Program-made: the position numbers and the translations under genes | Shown: positions 25,063 to 35,647 of the stretch, piece by piece | How the letters are laid out: each line of letters opens with the position of its first letter | Position numbering within the stretch: position 1 is the first letter of the stretch | Origin: AP-15 sp963755435 | GTDB taxonomy: Bacteria > Pseudomonadota > Alphaproteobacteria > ATCC43930 > CGMCC-115725 | Assembly (NCBI GenBank): GCA_963755435.1 | Contig: CAVWJX010000011.1 | Coordinates: 492,740 to 556,739, forward strand | DNA length: 64,000 nucleotides | Direction: 5' to 3' | The notes under the pieces: generated by a model | Databases searched by the model: none | What the model was told of the DNA's origin: nothing | The model's input: the letters and a program-made list of their open reading frames with translations, nothing else

Positions 25063-25464
25063 ATGAGACCAGGCCCAAACAAGCGATCGCGCGGCCGTAA
25101 TAATGGCAACAATCCGCATCATAATCGCCCGCGGTTGCCGCCCCGAATTCAAAATTTTGAAAGCAACGGTCCAAACGTCAAAATTCGCGGGAACGCGTAC
25201 CAAGTTTTCGAACGATATGTTGCGTTGGCGCGCGAGGCGGCATCAAGCGGCGACCGGATAGCGGCAGAAAATCTATATCAGCATGCCGAGCATTATTTTC
25301 GCGTCATGAACGCGAATGGCGATGCCAATCAACAAGCGGCGCCGCGGCCGATGACCCCCGCCGATACGGACGAGGCGGAGGGAGAACGGGGCGAAAATGA
25401 CGAGGAGTCCCTCCAGGCGGCGCTTCCGACCTTGCCGAACGAGGACCAGCCTCCGCGGTTTTGA
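25063..25464 (+). CDS. DUF4167 domain protein
   Basis: 133 residues. A basic, Asn-rich N-terminus (KRSRGRNNGNNPHHNRPRLP) is followed by the DUF4167 core: NVKIRGNAYQVFERYVALAR and DRIAAENLYQHAEHYFRVMN. The C-terminus is acidic and probably disordered. It commonly sits after prmC in alphaproteobacteria; an RNA-binding role is plausible from composition but unproven. The start at 25063 is chosen because the family begins with MRPG. Confidence 0.88.
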   Translation: MRPGPNKRSRGRNNGNNPHHNRPRLPPRIQNFESNGPNVKIRGNAYQVFERYVALAREAASSGDRIAAENLYQHAEHYFRVMNANGDANQQAAPRPMTPADTDEAEGERGENDEESLQAALPTLPNEDQPPRF

Positions 25465-25571
25465 GCGCGCGGCGCTAGCGGCTCTGGTGATGCCCCCGCC
25501 TCGGCAACGATGTCCGTGCGCGCTGGGTGGCCGCTGGTTTTGTGCCCTGCCCCGGGCTGACTGGCATAAGG

Positions 25572-25600
25572 CTTGCCTGGCATCGGCGCCACGCCATATA
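25572..25600 (+). promoter_or_regulatory. Candidate heat-shock (sigma32/RpoH) promoter for clpB
   Basis: CTTGCC at 25572-25577, 16 bases, then CCATATA at 25594-25600. This resembles the alphaproteobacterial RpoH pattern of CTTG and a CCATnTA-like -10 element. It lies about 60 bases before the clpB start, and clpB is a classic RpoH target. Inferred from pattern only. Confidence 0.5.
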
Positions 25601-25661
25601 GCCCCGAGAAGGACGGCGGGCGGCGCTGGCGAGCGTCGCGGCCGGCTCAGCGGGGCGAGGC

Positions 25662-28256
<2,595 letters not shown>

Positions 28257-28322
28257 TCAGGCTGAAATTCGGGGCTGCGGTGGAGGCGCAACGAAGGCGC
28301 AACCTCGAATGCGCCTGCCTAC

Positions 28323-28985
28323 TCAACCTTCCTGATCGGCGCCGACGACGAGGTGGCATTCGCGCACCTCGGCGCGGGGGATGCGCAACGTGTCGGGAGG
28401 GTTGAACTGGCGCAGTACTAGGGCGTCGCCTTCCCAGCCGACGAACTGCTTGATCAAGACGATCTGCCCTTGCTTGTAGACGACGACGTCGCGGCCGCGT
28501 GTCGGCGGCTTGAACGGGTTGACGTGCAATAGCCACCCCTGCTCGTAGCGCGGCTGCATGCTGTCGCCGACCATGTAGATCGCGTAGGCCGCGCGGACCC
28601 CGCCGAGATTGGCCGGCCGCGCCGTATAGCCGACCTCATCCTGCAAAAACATCTCCTGGTCGTTACCGCCGCGCCCGCCGCTGCGGATCGGGATCCGATC
28701 GCCGATTGGAAGCGGCCCCGACCCGACGGCAGCTGGACGTCCCCGGCCTCGGCGGGGGGCGTCGGCGAGGGCGGGGGGCGCCGGGTTCTCGGTCAGATGG
28801 TTTAGCACCTCCTCGGGAGTCACTCCGAGAAACGCCACGATTTTTGCCTGCTCGACCGGCTTCATCTGACGCTCCCCGCGCAACATCCGGGATACCGCGG
28901 ACGGTGCGAGCTGAAGGGCGCGGGCGAGATCGGCCTGCGACGCGCCGACTCGCTCGAGGGCTTGCTGAAACCAAACGGCGTCCAT
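28323..28985 (-). CDS. CI/LexA-type repressor: XRE HTH plus S24 peptidase domain
   Basis: 220 residues. The N-terminal HTH has RVGASQADLARALQLAPSAV and SRMLRGERQMKP. The C-terminal S24 domain carries the serine in YMVGDSMQPRYEQGW and the lysine in IVLIKQFVGWEGD, the Ser/Lys dyad of self-cleaving repressors. A cleavage-type Ala-Gly is not obvious in the linker, so RecA-stimulated autocleavage is possible but unproven. It is divergent from the regulator at 29086, with an AT-rich promoter/operator region between. It is the likely master repressor of the element. Confidence 0.88.
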   Translation of the reverse strand: MDAVWFQQALERVGASQADLARALQLAPSAVSRMLRGERQMKPVEQAKIVAFLGVTPEEVLNHLTENPAPPALADAPRRGRGRPAAVGSGPLPIGDRIPIRSGGRGGNDQEMFLQDEVGYTARPANLGGVRAAYAIYMVGDSMQPRYEQGWLLHVNPFKPPTRGRDVVVYKQGQIVLIKQFVGWEGDALVLRQFNPPDTLRIPRAEVRECHLVVGADQEG

Positions 28986-29009
28986 GTGCTAATTTCTCAA
29001 ATTACTATA

Positions 29010-29037
29010 TTGACATCATTCGAGATAATGATATCAT
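29010..29037 (+). promoter_or_regulatory. Promoter with overlapping palindrome between repressor and regulators
   Basis: TTGACA at 29010-29015, a 16-base spacer, then TATCAT at 29032-29037. The perfect palindrome ATGATATCAT (29028-29037) covers the -10 element. The tract 28990-29045 is strongly AT-rich compared with neighbours. This fits a lysogeny-switch operator bound by the adjacent repressor, with its own promoter on the other strand. Binding is inferred. Confidence 0.6.
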
Positions 29038-29085
29038 ATCGATGCGATCGTGACAAGTGTGTCCGATCCGGCAAGGAGAGTGCCG

Positions 29086-29391
29086 ATGGAAGAGCCGTTG
29101 CGATCGCCAGGGCTGCACGATCGGCGTGACGCTGCCGCCGGTTGCGCCTACCTTCTCGAAGCGGGCGAGGGCCGCCGTTGTTGCGGTGACAGGCTGCGCC
29201 CGGGCTCCTCGTATTGCCCGCAGCATCATGCGCTTTGCCATCTCGCTTGCGGCACGATCGAAGAGGCCCGCCGCCTGCGCGAAGTCGAGGCACTTGCGCG
29301 TGCGGTCGGTGGGCGTCGCGCGGCTGATGGGGGCGGCCCCTCTCGCCGCTTTCTCCGGCGTCTGGAACATGCCGCTCGGGATTTTTTGTAA
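29086..29391 (+). CDS. Small regulator with GcrA-like Cys/His motif
   Basis: 101 residues from the ATG at 29086, preceded by AAGGAGAG. The centre reads GCAYLLEAG, RRCCGDRLRPGSSYCPQHHA and LCHLACG. This spaced Cys/His cluster resembles the C-terminal part of GcrA and of small GcrA-like proteins in alphaproteobacterial prophages. It may bind metal, DNA or sigma70. It is the first gene transcribed away from the repressor. Assignment is moderate. Confidence 0.6.
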   Translation: MEEPLRSPGLHDRRDAAAGCAYLLEAGEGRRCCGDRLRPGSSYCPQHHALCHLACGTIEEARRLREVEALARAVGGRRAADGGGPSRRFLRRLEHAARDFL

Positions 29392-29425
29392 GCATATTGT
29401 TCCTGTTTTGTTCGGGAGCGCGCCG

Positions 29426-30028
29426 ATGCCTCGCTTGACTGCCCGTCGTCACGCCGCCGCCACTCAGGTGGAAAGCGCCGTGATGCCGACCTTGGAGCGC
29501 GACCAGCATGGCAGAATCGAGCGGCTCGGGCGCCCGATAGTTGACGAGGCGGGCGGTTCGGGACGTCCGTACCGGGCGGTCGATACCTTGGCGACAATGG
29601 AGCGGCGCGGCTCGATCACCGCGGCGATGCGGCGGGCCGGCGAGGATTTTCGGGCGCGGTTTGCGACGGCCCACCTCGACCCGCTGCGCGCTCTTGATTA
29701 CGCCCGGCTGCGGGAAGGTGGCGGGCGAGGCACCCGGGGCGAAGAGCCGGGGCTGCGCGTCGAAAGCGCCCGGACCGCAGTGTGGCGTGCGGTACTCGCC
29801 GTTGGCGGACCGGCCTCGCCTGGAGGATCTTGCCTATGGCATGTCGTCGGCTGGGAGCGCTCGCTGAAGGAATGGGCGCTCGAGCAGGGTTGGAGCGGGC
29901 GCCGGGTTAGCCAGGAGGCGGCCTCCGGCATTCTGATCGCGGCGCTCGGCGCCCTTGAGGCGCATTTACGCAACGGTCCGGCGTTGCTGAAAAACGATTT
30001 TGCGATTGACAAATCCGGATCGATCTGA
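29426..30028 (+). CDS. DUF6456-like regulator (candidate GafA/GafZ-type GTA activator)
   Basis: 200 residues from the ATG at 29426 (GGGAG 8 bases upstream). Features: IERLGRPIVDEAGG, SITAAMRRAGEDFRARFATA, then a C-terminal LWHVVGWERSLKEWALEQGW and AALGALEAHL. This layout resembles DUF6456 proteins. From memory, DUF6456 occurs in the GTA activators GafA (Rhodobacter) and GafZ (Caulobacter), the latter acting in antitermination. Its gene order (repressor, regulator, this gene, strong promoter, terminase) fits such a role. Family call is moderate; function inferred. Confidence 0.55.
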   Translation: MPRLTARRHAAATQVESAVMPTLERDQHGRIERLGRPIVDEAGGSGRPYRAVDTLATMERRGSITAAMRRAGEDFRARFATAHLDPLRALDYARLREGGGRGTRGEEPGLRVESARTAVWRAVLAVGGPASPGGSCLWHVVGWERSLKEWALEQGWSGRRVSQEAASGILIAALGALEAHLRNGPALLKNDFAIDKSGSI

Positions 30029-30034
30029 TATAAC
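30006..30034 (+). promoter_or_regulatory. Near-consensus sigma70 promoter for the late operon
   Basis: TTGACA at 30006-30011, a 17-base spacer, TATAAC at 30029-30034: six of six and five of six consensus matches with ideal spacing. It overlaps the final codons and stop (30026-30028) of the DUF6456-like gene and points toward the terminase genes. Transcription would start near 30041. Confidence 0.75.
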
Positions 30035-30245
30035 CCCTCTACACTGGCGGAGTTGGGCTGAGGCGGCCGGTGGCGGCGAGCAGACGAGGGTGTCGCTCCG
30101 CTGCCGCGGGTCTGCCCTACGGACAAAGTCGTGAAACCCAGCTGCTTGGGGAGCCGAGCCGGACGGTCGGCCGCATAGCGCGACTCGACGCCCCATTGCA
30201 AAGGGTCTGTCCGAGCGCGCGGCGTCACAGCAAGAGCATCCAAAT
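30035..30245 (+). other. Long leader between late promoter and terminase genes
   Basis: About 210 bases without a supported gene; a 106-residue plus-strand frame overlapping it has no domain. A leader of this length directly after a strong promoter is where phage-type antitermination (put or Q/qut-like) elements sit. No specific structure is proven here. Confidence 0.4.
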
Positions 30246-30737
30246 TTGGCATTGCCTTCCGAACATCCGCCGGCCGCTCGATCAGCGGGAGGCAAGCGGC
30301 GGGCCAAGGCTGCGACAAAGCCGGAGATGTCGGCGGCAACCCAGGCCGAACGGGACGAAATCGCCGAGCGCGCCGCGCGGCTTGGAGTGACGCCCGAGCG
30401 GGTATTGCAGGAATATGCGCGTATCGCCTTTGCCGATTTGCGCCGGTTCGCCGATTGGGGACCAGAGGGGCTGGTTCTGAAGACCACAGGAGCGCTAACC
30501 GACGCCGATACCGCGGCGATCTCGGAGATCACCACGGCCGGCGCAGGAAGCGGGAATTATCGGGTGAAGCTCTACGACAAAAAGGCGGCGCTCGACGCGA
30601 TTGCCCGCCACCTCGGAATGTTTGTGCGGCCGCCAAAGCCAGAAGATGACGGCACGTTGGCCGATCTCGCGGAGGATGCGCGTGAGGTGCTTGCACGCCG
30701 CCTGGCTCGCCTCGCTGCCGGAGGCGTTGAGAAATAG
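30246..30737 (+). CDS. Terminase small subunit
   Basis: 163 residues from TTG 30246, or 136 from ATG 30327; the start is unresolved. The core reads LGVTPERVLQEYARIAFADL, RRFADWGPEGLVLK and YRVKLYDKKAALDAIARHLG, the C-terminal half of Terminase_2/XtmA-type small subunits. The usual N-terminal HTH is short or missing. It recognises or recruits DNA for packaging. The stop lies inside the next reading frame, so TerS and TerL overlap by about 60 bases. Confidence 0.82.
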   Translation: MALPSEHPPAARSAGGKRRAKAATKPEMSAATQAERDEIAERAARLGVTPERVLQEYARIAFADLRRFADWGPEGLVLKTTGALTDADTAAISEITTAGAGSGNYRVKLYDKKAALDAIARHLGMFVRPPKPEDDGTLADLAEDAREVLARRLARLAAGGVEK

Positions 30738-32049
30738 CCTCATCGCCTCGCTGAGCCAGGCCGAAGCGCGCGCGCTGCTCTACGACTGGCCGTTCTGGGC
30801 GCGCTCGAGCCAGCTGCCGCCGGAAGGCGACTGGCGGGTCTGGTTGCTGCTCGCAGGCCGCGGCTTTGGCAAAACCCGCACCGGGGCCGAACTGGTGCGG
30901 GCGCGGGTGACGACGGGGACCGCGCGCCGGGTGGCGCTGGTCGCCCCGACCGCCGCCGACGCCAGGGATGTCATGGTCGAGGGTGAAAGCGGCATACTGG
31001 CAATTTCACCGGCCTCGAACCGGCCCCGCTACGAACCGTCGAAGCGGCGAGTGAGCTGGCCCAACGGGGCGATCGCCACACTCTACAGCGCCGACGAGCC
31101 GGAACGGCTGCGCGGACCGCAACACGATACCGCCTGGTGCGATGAGCTCGCCAGCTGGCGCTATCCCGAGGCCTGGGACATGCTGATGCTGGGCATGCGC
31201 CTGGGCGTCGACCCCAGGGTTGTGGTGACCACGACGCCGCGACCGACCAAGCTCGTGCGCACGCTCGCCGCCGACCGGACGGTCGCGATGACGGGCGGCA
31301 CCACCTATGAGAACCGCGCCAATCTGGCGCCCGAATTTATCGAACAGATCGTCCGCAAATACGAAGGAACAAGGCTAGGCCGCCAGGAGATCGAAGCCGA
31401 GATGCTCGAGGATGAGCCGGGCGGCTTATGGAATCGGGGCCTGATCGAAGCGGCCCGGGTTCGGACCGCGCCTGAGCTGATGCGGATCGTGGTCGCGATC
31501 GACCCGGCCGCGAGCTCAGGCGAAAACGCCGACGAGACCGGCATCATTGTCGCGGGCAAGGATGGGCAGGGCCATGGCTGGGTGCTCGCCGACCTGTCCG
31601 GCCGGTATGCTCCGGCGGAGTGGGCCAAGGCGGCGATCGCCGCTTATCACGCGCATGGCGCGGACCGGATTGTCGCCGAGGTCAACAATGGCGGGGAGAT
31701 GGTCGAGGCGACCTTGCGGGTGACCGACCCGAACCTGGCCTTCGCCGCGGTGCACGCCTCGCGCGGCAAGGTCATCCGCGCTGAACCAGTTGCCGCGTTG
31801 TACGAGCAGGGCCGGGTCCATCATCTCGGGGCGTTTGCTCAGCTCGAAGACCAGATGTGCAGCCTCAGCCGGATGGGACACGAACCCAGCGCGGTGCGCA
31901 GAGGGTGTTCGCCCGACCGGGTCGACGCGCTGGTATGGGCTTTGACCGATTTGTTGGTCGAGCCGATGCCGGGACAAGGAATTTACGAGGCCTATCGTTG
32001 GCTCAGTGGCCAATTGGCGGAGCGGCCTCGCCGGAAGCCCGGCGACTGA
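30676..32049 (+). CDS. Terminase large subunit (packaging ATPase-nuclease)
   Basis: 457 residues from the ATG at 30676. ATPase: Walker A-like WLLLAGRGFGKTRTGAELVR, RVALVAPTAADARDVMVEGE, then SADEPERLRGPQHDTAWCDE containing the Walker B acidic pair, and VVVTTTPRPTKLV. RNase H-like nuclease: VVAIDPAASSGENADETGI and later GCSPDRVDALVWAL, each with metal-binding aspartates. The DNA-packaging motor of HK97-type phages and GTAs uses this family. It is followed by fibre-like genes rather than the portal. Confidence 0.95.
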   Translation: MRVRCLHAAWLASLPEALRNSLIASLSQAEARALLYDWPFWARSSQLPPEGDWRVWLLLAGRGFGKTRTGAELVRARVTTGTARRVALVAPTAADARDVMVEGESGILAISPASNRPRYEPSKRRVSWPNGAIATLYSADEPERLRGPQHDTAWCDELASWRYPEAWDMLMLGMRLGVDPRVVVTTTPRPTKLVRTLAADRTVAMTGGTTYENRANLAPEFIEQIVRKYEGTRLGRQEIEAEMLEDEPGGLWNRGLIEAARVRTAPELMRIVVAIDPAASSGENADETGIIVAGKDGQGHGWVLADLSGRYAPAEWAKAAIAAYHAHGADRIVAEVNNGGEMVEATLRVTDPNLAFAAVHASRGKVIRAEPVAALYEQGRVHHLGAFAQLEDQMCSLSRMGHEPSAVRRGCSPDRVDALVWALTDLLVEPMPGQGIYEAYRWLSGQLAERPRRKPGD

Positions 32050-32082
32050 CCCCTGCCCCGCCGTTTCGAAGGAGACTCATCG

Positions 32083-32520
32083 GTGACGCTGTTGGTCAAG
32101 GATGCAAACACGTCGACACAGGCGCTGTCGACCGGGCTCGACAGCGTCGGCAGCCTGGTGCCACTGCATGCGCCGGCCGCGATCGTCGGTGGAGTGGCGA
32201 CGCCGGTCAGCGTGACGGCGCCATTGCCGGTCATCAACACCGCCGGTTCGGCCGCGGTCGACGGCAGCGGCACGGTTACGGTTGGCGGCTCCGCGCAAAT
32301 TTTGTTCGGTGGCATCGCTCCGGGCGACGGCTGGCTCGTCGCCAACAACTCATCGGCGACGATCTATGTCTCCGATGTCGGTACCGCGACCGCGGGCGGG
32401 GCGTCGATCCCGATCGTGCCGGACGGGGTGTTCGCCACGCCTTCCGGCTACAAGCCGGCCGGGCCGGTCAGCGTTTTCGGCGCTGCCGCCGGCCAGGCCT
32501 TTGCGGCGAGGCGGTGGTAG
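32083..32520 (+). CDS. Phage-type hypothetical protein, Ala/Gly/Val-rich
   Basis: 145 residues from GTG 32083, with GGAG about 10 bases upstream. The N-terminus is MTLLVKDANTSTQALSTGLD; the second half (GGIAPGDGWLVANNSSATIY) looks like a beta-rich virion decoration or fibre-accessory domain. There is no signal peptide. It is tightly linked to TerL, 33 bases away. Function unknown. Confidence 0.7.
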   Translation: MTLLVKDANTSTQALSTGLDSVGSLVPLHAPAAIVGGVATPVSVTAPLPVINTAGSAAVDGSGTVTVGGSAQILFGGIAPGDGWLVANNSSATIYVSDVGTATAGGASIPIVPDGVFATPSGYKPAGPVSVFGAAAGQAFAARRW

Positions 32521-32528
32521 CAAGTTGA

Positions 32529-32605
32529 GGCGGGAACGATAACAGCCGGCCGGCGGCATTTGCCGTTTCGTCCTGAACATGGTTCTCAAAGCTCATGTTC
32601 CCGCC
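32529..32605. repeat. 9-bp inverted repeat around a 59-base spacer
   Basis: GGCGGGAAC at 32529-32537 is perfectly complementary to GTTCCCGCC at 32597-32605. It lies in the 163-base gap between two phage genes. It could fold in RNA as a long-looped stem or be a protein-binding site. No T-tract follows, so it is not a clear terminator. Confidence 0.5.
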
Positions 32606-32683
32606 ACCGCGGAGCGCCATTCTATCCGCTGCAGTCGAGAGCCCGGTTGCGGCGGTCATCGCCCCTAACGGAGGTGTCGGCCG

Positions 32684-35245
32684 GTGAAGCTTTTTTTCGG
32701 CATATCGCTATGCGCGCTGAGCCTCGCCTGGGCAGGGCCGAGCATGGCGCAGTCTCCCGGAAACTTCTCGACATTGTCGACGACCGGCACAGCGACCCTC
32801 GGCGGCGATGTGGTGATGTGCTCGGGGAGGCCGTGGATCGATGTACGCTGCAATGGTGCGGTCGGCGACGACAACCACGACGACACCAGCGCGATCCAAT
32901 CCACGATCAACAGCGCCATAACCAACAACTGGCCGGTGCATATCCCGGCCGGGACTTACAAGATCACCTCGCAACTGACAATCGATTATGCCGGCGAGGC
33001 GAGCCACGGCTTCCGTCTGATCTCGCAGGGTGCCACGATCGACGGTCGATCGATAGCGACGGGTCCGGTGCTCCAGGTCCAGTGCGGCGGCGGCACCCCG
33101 GGCAGCCCGACAGGCTGCTTCTATTTCAAGGAGGAAGGATCGCTTTTTGTCAATGCCGACACGGCTGCTTATGCCGTGGTGTTCGGCAAGCAGGATTTTT
33201 CCGATGCGCACAACTCGGCCAAGATCGATCACCTGATCGTCAACAATGCAAGCACCAGTGCGAGCGCTGGGGCCTGCCAGTTTAATTACCTGCTCGACAG
33301 CGACATCTATGCGGTATGCGATTCGGCCGGAGGCGCCGCCGGCATGGCCTTTGAGCAGACCCAGTTTTCGCATATCTCGGGGGCCGGCACGGCGGCTGCA
33401 ACCGGCGGCCGCAGCATCGTTCTCGAGAACGGTTACAACTTTTCCAATACATTCCTCGGTCTCGACCTCGAAGTGTCACCGACCTGCCTCTCGATCACAT
33501 TTAATCACAATGGCTTAAACACTTTCGTATCGCCGTATTTCGACTGTTCGACCGCCGTCAATGCGACCGCTAGTGTCGGCAACGTTTTGATCAATCCCAA
33601 TTACGGCGGCGGCGTCGTCAATTACGGTCCCAATTCGGTCGGGATCGAGGTGCAGGGCACCGGGTCGCGGGCTCAGTGGATGTTTCCGGTTGCGGCATCC
33701 TATACGGCGGTGCCGATCGATGACGGAATGGCTATTTCTAGCTACAACGCTCCCGGAGCGTCGATGGCGGTGACTCTGCCGCCGATCGGCAATGTCAGTC
33801 CCGGCTGGTCGATGGGCTTCGCCACCGACAACGGTAAGGGAATGACGATCACCGCGCCCAGCGGCAACATCGTGCTCGGCGGCAGGTTCGTCGCAACGGT
33901 GACGCTTGGCGCCGGCGATTATGAATACCTGCGCGTGCAATCCGACGGGAACAACTGGCGGGTGGTTTCGTCGACGCGGAACACGCGACTCAACATGGGC
34001 TTCGAGCCGCCGCCATGGCCGAGCAATTGGCTTTATCCAGCTTCCTCCGGCTATGCCGCGGCGCTGAGCGACAACGGCAACATTCTGTCGAGCTACAATA
34101 CGAGCGCGGGATTGACGGTGACCCTGCCGTCGACCACCGGCTTGCCGACGGGTTGGAGCATCGGCTTTGCCACCGACAACGGTAAGCCGCTCTCAATAGA
34201 GGTCAATGGAAGTTCCGGCGGTCACATCGTCTGGCCTGGGGCCGGCGCTTCGTCGACCTCGCTCGCATTGGCCAATACCAGCCAGGGCGCGTACGAATTC
34301 CTGGTGCTGCAATACGACGGCGCCGGCAACTTTCGTGTGGTCGGGGCGACGCCAGCCACCGCGCAGGCAATCGGGATGATCGGAAATGCCTCGCTGAGCC
34401 ATTGGAGCTTTCCGTCAACCAGCGCCTACACCGCGACGGTCGCGGACAACGGCAATGTGGTTTCTAGCTACGGCAGTCCGGCCTCCTACATGGCGGTGAC
34501 CCTGCCGCCGACGACGGCGATCCCGATGGGCTGGAGCATGGGGCTGGCGAGCGATAACGGAAAGACCATGTCGGTCCAAGTCAACGGCACGTCCGGCGGC
34601 CATATCCTTTATCCGGGCAGCGGTGCAGCCACCACCGCGACCTTGGCTTCAGGCAATGACGAGCTCTTGGTCCTGCGGTTCGACGGCAGCAACTTCCGGG
34701 TCAGCGAGGCGACGCCGGCGACCGCTGCCGCGATCGGGATGGCGGGCTCGACCCCTGACATCAACCGCTGGAACTTCCCGGTGGCGGCGAGCTACGCCGC
34801 GGCCCAGAGCGACACCGGGAATGCGCTGTCCAGCTACAATACTGCAGCTGGCCTGACCGTCACCCTGCCGTCGACAACCGCGATCGGTCCCGGCTGGACG
34901 ATAGGATTTGCGACCGACAACGGCAAGCCGCTGAGCGTGCAGGTCAACGGGGTGTCGGGCGGATCTATTCTCGAGCCGGCGCAAGGCGGCACCTCTGCCG
35001 CTTCGATTGCCCTCGCCGCTGGACAGAACTACGAGTTCCTGCAGCTGCGCTTCGACGGCAGCAATTTCCGCGTGACCAGCGCCACGCCGCAGACGATCAA
35101 CAATCTCGGGGGCCTGATCTCGCCGGGCACGCCGACCTCGAGTACGGCTGCATGCCGGACCGGGCAGCTGCAGGCCGACAACAACTATCTCTACTTTTGC
35201 GCTGGCCCAAATACCTGGAAGCGTGCAGCGCTTTCTTCGTTCTGA
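32684..35245 (+). CDS. Exported pectate-lyase-like fibre protein with four tandem repeats
   Basis: 853 residues from GTG 32684, preceded by GGAGGTG. A Sec signal peptide (MKLFFGISLCALSLAWAG, cleavage likely after SMA) precedes a pectate_lyase_3-type beta-helix: RPWIDVRCNGAVGDDNHDDT, AIQSTINSAI and HIPAGTYKITSQLTI. From about residue 331 come four repeats of about 120 residues (near 331, 447, 571, 694), each with W..P, DNG..LSSYN, VTLP, W..GFATDNGK and FRV..ATP. This resembles a phage tailspike or adhesin, but the export signal is unusual for a virion protein. Substrate unknown. Confidence 0.8.
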   Translation: MKLFFGISLCALSLAWAGPSMAQSPGNFSTLSTTGTATLGGDVVMCSGRPWIDVRCNGAVGDDNHDDTSAIQSTINSAITNNWPVHIPAGTYKITSQLTIDYAGEASHGFRLISQGATIDGRSIATGPVLQVQCGGGTPGSPTGCFYFKEEGSLFVNADTAAYAVVFGKQDFSDAHNSAKIDHLIVNNASTSASAGACQFNYLLDSDIYAVCDSAGGAAGMAFEQTQFSHISGAGTAAATGGRSIVLENGYNFSNTFLGLDLEVSPTCLSITFNHNGLNTFVSPYFDCSTAVNATASVGNVLINPNYGGGVVNYGPNSVGIEVQGTGSRAQWMFPVAASYTAVPIDDGMAISSYNAPGASMAVTLPPIGNVSPGWSMGFATDNGKGMTITAPSGNIVLGGRFVATVTLGAGDYEYLRVQSDGNNWRVVSSTRNTRLNMGFEPPPWPSNWLYPASSGYAAALSDNGNILSSYNTSAGLTVTLPSTTGLPTGWSIGFATDNGKPLSIEVNGSSGGHIVWPGAGASSTSLALANTSQGAYEFLVLQYDGAGNFRVVGATPATAQAIGMIGNASLSHWSFPSTSAYTATVADNGNVVSSYGSPASYMAVTLPPTTAIPMGWSMGLASDNGKTMSVQVNGTSGGHILYPGSGAATTATLASGNDELLVLRFDGSNFRVSEATPATAAAIGMAGSTPDINRWNFPVAASYAAAQSDTGNALSSYNTAAGLTVTLPSTTAIGPGWTIGFATDNGKPLSVQVNGVSGGSILEPAQGGTSAASIALAAGQNYEFLQLRFDGSNFRVTSATPQTINNLGGLISPGTPTSSTAACRTGQLQADNNYLYFCAGPNTWKRAALSSF

Positions 35246-35254
35246 GGCGCAACG

Positions 35255-35647
35255 ATGCGAAGTCTGAATGCACTGGCATGCCTGGCCGCATGCGCTGCCG
35301 GCGTGCCGCAGGCCTGGGCCTACGAACCGGGGATCACGCCGGTGGTGTCCGCTGCCGCTGAGGCCAGCCATCTGATCAAGGCGGCACCGGGCCACCTCTA
35401 TTCGCTCTATGTGACGACCGGGACGATTGCCGGTTATTTGATGACCTTTAATGCCAATACCGTGCCCCCGGATGGCGGGGTGACCCCAGTCGAGTGCGTG
35501 ATGGCGCCAGCCAACGGCACGGTCTCGATCAGCTTTAACGGGCCGCCCGACATCTATTCGCGAGGGATCATCGCGGTGTTCAGCTCGACCGGTTGCTTCA
35601 CCAAGACCGCAAGCCCGACGGCCTTCTTCAAAGCGCGCGCGCAATGA
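35255..35647 (+). CDS. Small exported protein of the fibre cassette
   Basis: 130 residues. The signal peptide MRSLNALACLAACAAGVPQA ends in AWA, followed by a beta-rich domain with LIKAAPGHLYSLYVTTGTIA, FNANTVPPDGGVTPVECV and IYSRGIIAVFSSTGC. It has four cysteines in total, two of them in the mature part. It begins 9 bases after the fibre gene, and its stop overlaps the next start by ATGA. Function unknown; it may pack on the fibre. Confidence 0.7.
   Translation: MRSLNALACLAACAAGVPQAWAYEPGITPVVSAAAEASHLIKAAPGHLYSLYVTTGTIAGYLMTFNANTVPPDGGVTPVECVMAPANGTVSISFNGPPDIYSRGIIAVFSSTGCFTKTASPTAFFKARAQ

Noticed and set aside
28257..28322. Possible left attachment site matching the tRNA-Arg 3' end
   Set aside because: Only scattered short matches (such as CTGCGG) to the tRNA 3' region; no direct repeat long enough to call att.
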